From Gemmatimonadota bacterium (GTDB taxonomy: Bacteria > Latescibacterota > UBA2968), in contig PBWH01000006.1 of assembly GCA_002727195.1 (NCBI GenBank), forward strand, positions 257,018 to 321,017: 64,000 bases of DNA. Reading direction: 5' to 3'. This document shows, in pieces, positions 34,129-41,372 of the stretch; position 1 is the stretch's first letter; each line of letters begins with the position of its first letter. A program made the translations under genes and the position numbers. Under the pieces are notes generated by a model. The model saw only the letters and a list, made by a program, of their open reading frames with translations, was not told the origin of the DNA and made no database searches.

Positions 34129-34986
34129 ATGATCGACCGACTCTTGACATACGGGAGGATGATCAAGTTCTCCCACAGCATCTTCGCTCTACCCTTTGCC
34201 TTGAGCGGCGTCGTACTGGCTTCGGTCGAGGCGGAAATTCGGCCAGAGACTGTGGGGTGGGTGATTGTGGCGATGGTGGGGGCACGGAGTGCGGCAATGG
34301 GCTTCAATCGGTGGGCGGATCGGAAGATGGATGCGGAGAATCCGAGGACGTCGAACCGAGAGCTCCCAACGGGACAGATCTCGTCCGCGGCGGTCCTCCT
34401 TTTTATTGCCGTCTCTTCAGGCGTGTTGGTGTACGCCTCCTACAGGCTGAATCCGCTTTGCTTCGCCCTTTCGCCTGTTGCGCTCGGGATCGTCTTCTTC
34501 TACTCACTCACCAAACGATTCACGTGGGCGACACAGGCGTTCCTCGGATTGGCGCTATCCGTTGCGCCGATCGGGGCGTGGATAGCGGTGACCGGAAGTC
34601 TGGCTCTGGAGATCCTGTCACTTGGGGGCGCCGTACTCCTGTGGGTCGCAGGCTTCGATATCATCTACGCGACACAGGATGTGGATTTTGACCGTCAGTT
34701 CGGGGCGTGTTCAATTCCCCAACGGTTCGGGATCGCGAAGGCTCTGTGGATTGCGCAGGGGCTGCACGTGTGCGCCTTTGTCGCGATGCTGGTGGTCGGG
34801 CAGGTTTTTTCGCTCGGGTGGCTCTATCACCTCGGTGTCTTCGGGATTGGCGGGCTCCTTGTCTATGAACATCGTCTCGTAAAGCCGGACGACCTGTCCA
34901 AGGCTGGGATCGCTTTCCTGAATCTCAACGCGATGATCAGCGTGGCCTACTTCGCTGTGACCGCGATCGACGTTCTGGTGCTCTGA
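34129..34986 (+). CDS. UbiA-family prenyltransferase (MqnP-like)
   Basis: A polytopic inner-membrane enzyme of 285 residues with 8-9 hydrophobic helices. Both aspartate motifs that hold the Mg-prenyl diphosphate are present: 'NRWADRKMD' (about residues 62-70) and 'YATQDVDFD' (about 181-189). It attaches a prenyl chain to an aromatic acid in quinone synthesis. The adjacent ubiX-type gene and the resemblance to 4-hydroxybenzoate/futalosine-pathway enzymes suggest menaquinone biosynthesis (MqnP). No UbiD-type decarboxylase lies in the window. Its TGA overlaps the next ATG. Confidence 0.88.
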   Translation: MIDRLLTYGRMIKFSHSIFALPFALSGVVLASVEAEIRPETVGWVIVAMVGARSAAMGFNRWADRKMDAENPRTSNRELPTGQISSAAVLLFIAVSSGVLVYASYRLNPLCFALSPVALGIVFFYSLTKRFTWATQAFLGLALSVAPIGAWIAVTGSLALEILSLGGAVLLWVAGFDIIYATQDVDFDRQFGACSIPQRFGIAKALWIAQGLHVCAFVAMLVVGQVFSLGWLYHLGVFGIGGLLVYEHRLVKPDDLSKAGIAFLNLNAMISVAYFAVTAIDVLVL

Positions 34987-35582
34987 TGTCGAACCGAATC
35001 ACATTGGCCGTCACAGGTGCGAGCGGCGTCATCTATGCGCTGAGAACGATCAGGGGGCTCCTGATCGCCGGCGTTCAGGTCGATCTTGTCGTATCCGAGA
35101 CAGGATGGATGCTATTACGGGATGAAGGGGGCTATGAGGGAAAACGCGTGGAGATCGCTGACTACCTGGAGGGCGAATATGGTGGAGATGGATCGGTACG
35201 GCTCCATCAGGCGAGCGATTTCGCGGCGCCCATCGCGAGTGGGTCGGTCGCTTCGCGTGGAATGGTGGTTGTCCCATGTGCGATGAAGTATCTGTCGGGG
35301 ATTGCCCTAGGTGCTTCGAGCAACCTGATTGAACGTGCCGCCGACGTCACCCTGAAGGAGCGGAGGCCACTGGTCATCGTGCCGAGAGAGACGCCGATGA
35401 ACCTGATCCACCTGAGGAATCAGGTGACAGTGGCTGAGGCGGGTGCAACCGTACTGCCCGCGAATCCGGCGTTCTATCAGAAGCCTGAGACGTTCGAGGA
35501 TCTGGCTGACTTTGTCGCGGGACGGATCCTGAGCATCTTCGGCCTGGAACACTCGCTGTATCCGAGCTGGAAGGGGGAATAG
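34986..35582 (+). CDS. ubiX: Flavin prenyltransferase UbiX
   Basis: UbiX makes prenylated FMN, the cofactor of UbiD-type aromatic acid decarboxylases. The 198-residue product has the flavodoxin-like start 'LAVTGASGVIYALRTIRGL', 'VVVPCAMKYLSGIALG' and the conserved end 'ERRPLVIVPRETPMNLIHL'. ATG 34986 overlaps the UbiA-family stop, so translation is coupled and both probably serve the same quinone pathway. A strong bidirectional terminator follows at 35655. Confidence 0.93.
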   Translation: MSNRITLAVTGASGVIYALRTIRGLLIAGVQVDLVVSETGWMLLRDEGGYEGKRVEIADYLEGEYGGDGSVRLHQASDFAAPIASGSVASRGMVVVPCAMKYLSGIALGASSNLIERAADVTLKERRPLVIVPRETPMNLIHLRNQVTVAEAGATVLPANPAFYQKPETFEDLADFVAGRILSIFGLEHSLYPSWKGE

Positions 35583-35654
35583 TGACACATCCCTTCCCTC
35601 CCCTTGATCGGCAGCGGGGGAGAGCGGTAGAAAGCCAAGACCTTGAAGACTAAA

Positions 35655-35682
35655 GGCCCGTATCTCGTTTGAGATACGGGCC
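35655..35682. terminator. Bidirectional intrinsic terminator
   Basis: A perfect 12-bp stem (GGCCCGTATCTC with its complement) closes on a 4-base loop. T-rich on the right (CTTTCT) and, read leftward, followed by TTTA. It lies between the convergent ubiX and DUF1501 genes and can end both. Confidence 0.9.
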
Positions 35683-35704
35683 CTTTCTATAGCCTGAATA
35701 TGAG

Positions 35705-37144
35705 TCAGGAGGTGCGGCGGCCGAAGGCGCGGGCGAACTCCAGGAAGTCGTTGAAGCCGGTCTCACCGTCACCGTTCAGGTCGAAGCGGGTGTCGCCTCG
35801 TTGGAAGCCGTCGGCAAACTGAAGGAAGTCCTGGAAGTCGACGATTCCGTCCTGGTTGAAATCGGAGGCCGCCGTGTGAATTGGGCGGATGACCGGGACC
35901 TGGTCCGAGGCCACCGGCAGGATACTCTGCGTGGCAGCATCGGGGACCTCGAACCACTGACTCAATACTGATCCGTATACCTGACGGAAGTCATAGGCGT
36001 GGAAGAAGTCGCCGCGATCGTCAAGCGTTCGGAAGTCGGGGTCCGGACCGACAATGCCTGGAGCGAGTTGGGATCCGAACAGGAACACCGGAGCCGACGT
36101 CCCGTGATCGGTTCCCGCACTGCCGTTTTCTGCGACGCGACGGCCGAATTCAGAAATCGTCATGCCGAGGACTCGTTCCTGAAGCCCGAGTGCGGTGACA
36201 TCCTGCTGGAAGGCGTGAATCGCACCGTCTAGGTCGGCCATCAGACTTTCGTGTCGGGTCAGCTGATTCGAGTGCGTGTCGTAACCCCGTTGTGAGACGA
36301 GGTAAACACGAGACTTCATACCGCCCGCGATCAGGCGCGCCACGAGCGCGAGCTGACCGGCAAGCGTCGTATCCGGATACTCGACGAGGTTCTTTCCTCT
36401 GTCGCTCGCGTTCCGGAGTTCGCCCGAATACTGGATGGACTCGCGGTTTACCTGCCGGATGAAGTCGAGTTCGAATCCAGCTGGTGTCGGGATGGCGTTG
36501 TCGTCGATGATCTGGTTCCCGAGGTTCACGAGCGACGAGAACTCACGCGGATTCCTGAGCGCGATCCCCATCCCGCCACTCTTTCCTATCAGGGAAAGCG
36601 AAAGAACGGGACCAATGTCGATCGCCAGCGGATGATCAGTGAGCGTGTTCGGGAAGTCCGGGTTGACGGCGTCGAGATACCGACCTAGCCATCCGGTGGT
36701 CAGGAACTCGTTCGAATCGCTACCCGTCATCCAGATGTCGGTCGAACGGAAGTGCGATCGATCCGGGTTCGGGTAACCGACGCCCTGAATCGTCAGGAAA
36801 CGTCCTTCGTCGTGGAGCTGTTTGAAGCCCGTGAGCGACGGGTGGAATCCCCGCTCGTCGTCCAGCTTGTTGATCCTGGCGTCGTTGGCGGGAATCCCAA
36901 GCGTTGGACGGTTGAAGTAGTAGTCGTCGTTCCGGTAAGGTATAATCGTGTTCAGCCCATCGTTGCCGCCGTCCATCCGGACAATCACGAGCACCCGGTC
37001 CGTATCGGACATGGCGGTCGCGCCTATGGGGCCGACGGTCGTCTCCTGGCTGTATGCCCTCGCCAAGTAGCCGCCCAGGGCGATCGTGGCTCCGGCGGCC
37101 TTACCACTTCGTTTCAGGAATTTTCGTCTAGAAATCATAGGCAT
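35705..37144 (-). CDS. DUF1501 exported protein with dockerin-like C-terminal module
   Basis: A 479-residue protein exported by the Tat system ('SRRKFLKRSGKAAG' twin-arginine signal). The DUF1501 (sulfatase/alkaline-phosphatase-fold-like) domain is seen in 'VLVIVRMDGGNDGLNTIIP', 'RSHFRSTDIWMTGS', 'TISEFGRRVAENGS' and 'GTDHGTSAPVFLFG'. The last 60 residues carry two EF-hand-like repeats, 'DFNQDGIVDFQDFLQFADGF' and 'DLNGDGETGFNDFLEFARAF', as in the matrixin at 27820. DUF1501 genes nearly always pair with DUF1800, as here: the upstream DUF1800 stop directly abuts this ATG (TAGATG). The function of the pair is unknown. Confidence 0.92.
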   Translation of the reverse strand: MPMISRRKFLKRSGKAAGATIALGGYLARAYSQETTVGPIGATAMSDTDRVLVIVRMDGGNDGLNTIIPYRNDDYYFNRPTLGIPANDARINKLDDERGFHPSLTGFKQLHDEGRFLTIQGVGYPNPDRSHFRSTDIWMTGSDSNEFLTTGWLGRYLDAVNPDFPNTLTDHPLAIDIGPVLSLSLIGKSGGMGIALRNPREFSSLVNLGNQIIDDNAIPTPAGFELDFIRQVNRESIQYSGELRNASDRGKNLVEYPDTTLAGQLALVARLIAGGMKSRVYLVSQRGYDTHSNQLTRHESLMADLDGAIHAFQQDVTALGLQERVLGMTISEFGRRVAENGSAGTDHGTSAPVFLFGSQLAPGIVGPDPDFRTLDDRGDFFHAYDFRQVYGSVLSQWFEVPDAATQSILPVASDQVPVIRPIHTAASDFNQDGIVDFQDFLQFADGFQRGDTRFDLNGDGETGFNDFLEFARAFGRRTS

Positions 37145-38614
37145 CTACCCGAGCTGATACTCGGGCAACTCCAGGATGAGTTTGAGCAGATTGGCCATCC
37201 GGAACTTCGCACCCGTCGCATCCGGATTCCAGTCGTAGACTTCCGCACCTTCGAGCAGAACGGTCAGGAACATCTCCTCACGTTCGGCATCGACGGGGAA
37301 CGACGTCATACAGCGCCCCATTGAATGTACCAACTCGGTAGCATCCCACGGGTTGGGGAAGGTCTTGATATAGGCCTTGTGGTCCATCGGGTTCATCGTG
37401 TAGTAGTTTCGTCCGACGAAGTGCGACTTGCCGTCGACGAGCTTGTCCGTGTGCAGGTGTCGCTTGGGCAACGTATTCGTGCTGATCCAGGATCGGTATC
37501 CCTGCCAGCCGGCGACGTTCGGCGGGTCGAGGAGCTTCTGCCCGAGGTCCTCGGCCTGGTCTACCAAGAACTCGGCGGTCAGGTTGTCGCCTTCGCCAAC
37601 ACGCAGCCCCAGCGAGCGAGCGGTTCCCGCCGTCAGGTCGATCGGGCTCTTGATCTTTGACCCGATCGTACTGTCATCGAAGAAATGTGCGCTCAGGAGG
37701 AGCGTTTCCAGCACTGGTTTGAGCTCGTAATCGTTCTCCCGCAAGATCTGTGCTAGTTGATCGACGATATGCTCGTCAGGGTAGTGGTAGACGAACTCCT
37801 GGTAGAGCTTACGACAGATGAATCTGGCCGTGACGGGTTGGTCGAAGATGATGCGCGTGACGCTCAGGTCGTTCCAGTTGCCCGTCTCGCCGAGGATCGT
37901 CTTCTGTCCCTTGTCGTGCCGGCTGTCGTTGAGCCGGGATCGGCGGCCATCCACGACCCAGCCGGTCAGGGCACGTGATGCCTCGCCGACATCCTGCTCG
38001 GTGTAGTTCCCGACCCCCATCGTGAAAAGTTCCATCAGCTCGCGCGCGTAGTTCTCGTTCGGGTTTCCCACGCGGTTCAACCGGCCATCCAGGTAGTAGA
38101 GCATGGCCGGATCCGTGTTCATCGCGAGAACGAGGGTCTTGAAGTTACCGAACGCGCTCTGCCGGAACCTCGTGTTCTGCTTGAACATCAGTTGGGGACG
38201 CTTGACGTCGACGGCCTGGGTTGCGAAGTGATCGTGCCAGAAGAGGGTCATCTTCTCGGTGAGAGACAGGCCCTGATTGGCGATCAAGGTCATCCACCAT
38301 TGACGCGTCTGGTCCAGTTGCTCGCGCTGAATCCTGCGCTGATCACGATCCGGTCGGACGAAGGGATCCTCATTAACCCACGTGTCCGGAGGATCAGGCA
38401 GGCGCTGGTCTGTCAGGAGCTGCTCGACCACGTCCTCGGGTCGGCTCCGAATCGCCTCATTGATCTCCGTCGGGGTAGGGCCGAAGACTGTCCTTCTAAG
38501 AAGGTGTCCTGCCCGGACGTCATCCCACGGCTTAGCTTCATTGGGGACGTAGCGTTCGAGTCCCGCCGTGGTTCTGGCGAGTTTTAGCGCCGGCTGTATC
38601 TGGCGTTCATTCAT
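37145..38614 (-). CDS. DUF1800 family protein
   Basis: A 489-residue member of DUF1800. Conserved blocks: 'AGHLLRRTVFGPTPTEI', 'MTLFWHDHFATQ', 'NPNENYARELMELFTMGVG', 'YTEQDVGEASRALTGW', 'FICRKLYQEFVYH' and 'PNVAGWQGYRSWIS'. No signal peptide is visible, unlike its Tat-exported partner. It is the first gene of the DUF1800-DUF1501 pair on the minus strand, common in Planctomycetes, Proteobacteria and FCB bacteria and of unknown role. ATG 38614 has no clear ribosome site; the 156-base gap upstream shows no other gene and no convincing promoter. Confidence 0.92.
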   Translation of the reverse strand: MNERQIQPALKLARTTAGLERYVPNEAKPWDDVRAGHLLRRTVFGPTPTEINEAIRSRPEDVVEQLLTDQRLPDPPDTWVNEDPFVRPDRDQRRIQREQLDQTRQWWMTLIANQGLSLTEKMTLFWHDHFATQAVDVKRPQLMFKQNTRFRQSAFGNFKTLVLAMNTDPAMLYYLDGRLNRVGNPNENYARELMELFTMGVGNYTEQDVGEASRALTGWVVDGRRSRLNDSRHDKGQKTILGETGNWNDLSVTRIIFDQPVTARFICRKLYQEFVYHYPDEHIVDQLAQILRENDYELKPVLETLLLSAHFFDDSTIGSKIKSPIDLTAGTARSLGLRVGEGDNLTAEFLVDQAEDLGQKLLDPPNVAGWQGYRSWISTNTLPKRHLHTDKLVDGKSHFVGRNYYTMNPMDHKAYIKTFPNPWDATELVHSMGRCMTSFPVDAEREEMFLTVLLEGAEVYDWNPDATGAKFRMANLLKLILELPEYQLG

Positions 38615-38770
38615 GCATCATCATCTATCTTTGGGTAACCAGGGATATCTGGGGGTTATGCCGGCAACGACCGTGCCGAAGCAAAAAATAGGCAGAATGG
38701 TTCTTCGGAACAACGTTTTCGGGGTTATGATGCAACGATCCGTTACAAGATCGGCCCAAAACGTGGCAGG

Positions 38771-39082
38771 CTAACGATGTCCTGTTTTCAACAGAGCGAG
38801 GAGCTCTTGTTGGTGTTTCAGGTTGGTTTCTGCGGCTCGAACGACGGTAGCCTGGACTTCGATGAGCGACTTTTCTACAGCCTCAGCCTGCTTGCGCGTC
38901 ATCCCGAGTTGCTCGTTCTGGCCGATCTTGATGACGAGGCTGTCCCTGAGCGTCTGTAAACGCTGTTTCTCTCGATTGAGATCTGCCGTCGCGCGCTCAA
39001 CCCGGGCCTCCTGAGCCGTCACCGACGGCTCCTTGGCGCAAGCCGTCAGGAGGATGAAAACGGTAAGGACAATGGCCTTCAT
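38771..39082 (-). CDS. Small coiled-coil lipoprotein
   Basis: A 103-residue predicted lipoprotein with signal 'IVLTVFILLTAC' (lipobox LTAC, Cys 15). The mature part is nearly all heptad-patterned helix ('VERATADLNREKQRLQTLR', 'RKQAEAVEKSLIEV'), as in periplasmic helical lipoproteins. Its ATG overlaps the stop of the upstream TPR gene (ATGA), so it was built to be translated with that gene; the upstream gene is now broken, which may reduce its expression. The specific function is unknown. Confidence 0.7.
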   Translation of the reverse strand: MKAIVLTVFILLTACAKEPSVTAQEARVERATADLNREKQRLQTLRDSLVIKIGQNEQLGMTRKQAEAVEKSLIEVQATVVRAAETNLKHQQELLALLKTGHR

Positions 39083-39769
39083 GTGGGATCCTCCTGGGAT
39101 TCGAGCAGGGCCTGGTTCGTAAGAGCGGTATGGTCTTCGGGGTCTAAATCGAGGATGCGCGTGTAGTAACCCAGCGCGGCTGCATCATCCTTTCGGATTC
39201 GGGCGAGGGTCGCCAGACCGTGCAGCAAGGGAACACCCTCGGCTCGTTGAGCTTCGACCTTGTGCAGATACGCCTCGATATCCAGGATGTAGTCCGGATA
39301 CCTGATCTCGTGTTTCGATGGGAACGCCATCTGGACCAATCCGCCGCGAGCGGCTTTGTACTCTGACAGATCAGGCTCGGGCATTCCGATGGACATGGCT
39401 TCCAGGAGCCCGTCCACGGCGCCATCCAGGTCGCCGTATTCGAACAGAGTCGATGCCCGGTTGTATGCGATCGCGGCGTGGTCGGGTACCAGGTCGCGCT
39501 GCAGGTCGTATACCTCTAGCTCCTTCTGCCGGTCGTCGGGTTTCGGCAGGCTCGATCGCCTGCTGCTTCAGCGCTTCGATCCGCGCATACAGCTGGCTGA
39601 GGACTTCCTCCTCCGCCAGGTCCTCCATGGGCAGGCGACGGCGGGGACGTTCGACGGGGGGATCCTCGTCGAGTCGAGCGGTGAAGCGCTGCTAGATCCA
39701 CCAGCCAGCGATGATGATCATCGCGACGGCGTATCCGAATATCTTCGGGCTGTTCACGATGTGAGCCAC
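39079..39769 (-). pseudogene. Membrane-anchored TPR protein, broken by an in-frame TAG and a frameshift
   Basis: From GTG 39769 the minus strand encodes a short start and one membrane helix ('GYAVAMMIIAGWWI'), then TAG at 39692-39694. The same frame continues ('MEDLAEEEVLSQLYARIEAL') to about 39545, where one extra base shifts the frame. In the new frame it runs 'KPDDRQKELEVYDLQRDL', 'AAIAYNRASTLFEYGDLDG' and a last TPR 'AALGYYTRILDLDPEDHT' to the TGA at 39079. With both lesions repaired it is a protein of about 229 residues. The downstream lipoprotein overlaps its stop. Recent decay or two sequence errors are possible; GC-rich third positions persist through both lesions. Confidence 0.75.
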
Positions 39770-39910
39770 ATCCGTTAGCTAAAGGAAGGATCGGGTCAGC
39801 GTCAAGTGAGCGCGTTATCGGCGTTTTGGGGAGCACCGTACGCTGCTCTGACACCGCGTACGGGCTATCGGAAGCGAGAAGGAGTGGAACCCTGGTGGGC
39901 GGGAGGAGGC

Positions 39911-40756
39911 CTAGTCGGCGACGAAGTGGCCGTAGAGTGCCTGGACTCCTGGTGAGAGGGCGGTATAGGCCTCACGGGAGATCGGTGTGGATTCGTAATT
40001 CTTCCCACCGGTCTCAAGTACCATGGCAGTGTGTTCCGGACGACCGATCATCGTGGGGTTGAGGTTGAGCCACCAGGGCGCGTACCGGACGATCAAGGCC
40101 ACGCGTGGTTCATTGCTCAGGTTAGGGGCTACGGCGTGCCAGAGTCGGCTGTCGTAGAACAGGACCGATCCGGCCGGGCCCGAGGCGTTCGCTTCGGTCG
40201 GGTAGGGGGCCTCGTGGTCGAAGTCCTGAAGGTCGCCCTTTGACGGGTTGTCCGTCGTGTTATGGCTTCCGGGTATAATGAAGGTAGCGCCGTTCTCGGC
40301 CGAAAAGTCGGTCAGCATCCAGATGGAGGACAGGTGGAACATGCAGTCCGGATACGGCGCCTTGACGTTCGAGGCGTTGGTCTGGTTGTAGGGCCAGTCC
40401 GCGTGCCAGTATCCGCGCTCGTTACCAGGGCAGTTGACGACCGCATCCGTACATGAGATTCGCACGTATGGACCAAAGAACGTCTCGGCCACATCCATGA
40501 TGCGCCGGTCCGCCAGGTAAGGGGCAAAGCACTGAGTGTAGTTGATGACCTGCTTCAGGACGCCTACGCCTTTAGCGCCGATCCGGTGGCCCTTCGCACG
40601 GGTCGCTTCCTGGCGGGCACGAGACTCGGCATCATGTTCCGCTTGAAGTCGGACGACCTCCTTCCTGATGGCCGAAACTTCGTTGGCAGGGATGATGTTC
40701 TCGAACACGGCATACCCGCTCATGCGTATTTGCCGAACCACTTGTGATGTTTCCAT
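39911..40756 (-). CDS. Phytanoyl-CoA dioxygenase (PhyH) family oxygenase
   Basis: A 281-residue Fe(II)/2-oxoglutarate-dependent oxygenase. The metal triad is visible as 'YWHADWPYNQ' (His-x-Asp, about 138-140) and the distal His in 'RLWHAVAPNLSNE' with the 2-oxoglutarate arginine in 'RVALIVRYAPWW'. 'NGATFIIPGSHN' is a typical family block. Members hydroxylate diverse small molecules, and this one stands in a catabolic stretch with sulfatases and an enolase-superfamily enzyme. ATG 40756; the gene diverges from a phosphotriesterase remnant 41 bases away. Confidence 0.9.
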   Translation of the reverse strand: METSQVVRQIRMSGYAVFENIIPANEVSAIRKEVVRLQAEHDAESRARQEATRAKGHRIGAKGVGVLKQVINYTQCFAPYLADRRIMDVAETFFGPYVRISCTDAVVNCPGNERGYWHADWPYNQTNASNVKAPYPDCMFHLSSIWMLTDFSAENGATFIIPGSHNTTDNPSKGDLQDFDHEAPYPTEANASGPAGSVLFYDSRLWHAVAPNLSNEPRVALIVRYAPWWLNLNPTMIGRPEHTAMVLETGGKNYESTPISREAYTALSPGVQALYGHFVAD

Positions 40757-40797
40757 CTAGATTACTCCCAAACACCAATGGATGAGGTCGGATCGAT

Positions 40798-41118
40798 ATG
40801 GAATTGCTTAAAGCTGTGCTGATTTCCGTGTTGGCATCGACTTCGTCGAGTGGCCAGATGGATTCCGTCATGACCGTCAAGGGCTGGGTGTCGACGCGCC
40901 AGCTGGGGACATTCCTGTCGCACGAACACCTGATATCGCCGTTCGGCGCGACTGATTCGCAGACAGTCGTCTAAGAACGGTGTTCCCGTATCTGTCAAAA
41001 GTCAAGTCACTGGGGCTCAAGACGCTGGCCGATTGTACGGCTGCCTATTTTGGCCACGATCCACTGCTACTCAAGATGCTCTCGGACTCGACTGGTGTTC
41101 ACCTCATCACGAATACGG
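40798..41118 (+). pseudogene. Phosphotriesterase-family amidohydrolase, N-terminal remnant
   Basis: ATG 40798 opens a 58-codon frame ending at TAA 40972. Residues 26-50 ('VKGWVSTRQLGTFLSHEHL') match the start of phosphotriesterase-family proteins, with the HxH metal motif in 'SHEHL'. From about 40980, in another frame, comes 'VFPYLSKVKSLGLKTLADC' and 'DPLLLKMLSDSTGVHLITNT', the next conserved segment of the same family. About 20 residues between them and everything after 'NTG' are missing, including the carboxylated lysine and the remaining metal ligands. No active enzyme can be made. The end of homology near 41118 marks a deletion or recombination joint. Confidence 0.75.
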
Positions 41119-41256
41119 GAATCAGGGATCGGAGAGCTGAAGAAGCAGGTGAAAGATCTGGAAGAGAAGGAACAGAAGCTCTCCGCAACGGTTCGGTTGA
41201 AGAAGAAGATGGAAGCGGCGAAGTCTCGGACGACCTTCAAGGTGGGCATGGGGTAG
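41119..41256 (+). other. Coiled-coil C-terminal fragment fused to the remnant
   Basis: In a frame different from the phosphotriesterase remnant, the sequence directly after its break reads 'GELKKQVKDLEEKEQKL' and 'LKKKMEAAKSRTTFKVGMG' to TAG 41254-41256. It is Lys/Glu-rich with a heptad pattern and GC-rich third positions, like the tail of a real protein. No start codon with a ribosome site belongs to it. It is most likely the 3' end of another gene left by the same deletion. Confidence 0.35.
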
Positions 41257-41268
41257 AAAAGCGAAAGA

Positions 41269-41363
41269 CGAGTACCGAGTAGTGAGTGTTGAGTTTTGGA
41301 GTAAAGGCAAAAGAACTACTCGGACGCCCACCTCAAAACTCACTACTCTGCACTCGGAACTCG
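41269..41363. repeat. Inverted pair of heptamer arrays
   Basis: The left arm (41269-41303) is five 7-base units: CGAGTAC, CGAGTAG, TGAGTGT, TGAGTTT and TGGAGTA. The right arm (about 41331-41363), read on the minus strand, is CGAGTTC, CGAGTGC, AGAGTAG, TGAGTTT and a partial unit. The arms can form a long imperfect hairpin across a 27-base spacer. The element lies between convergent reading frames and may act as a terminator. Confidence 0.65.
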
Positions 41364-41372
41364 CTTTTACCT

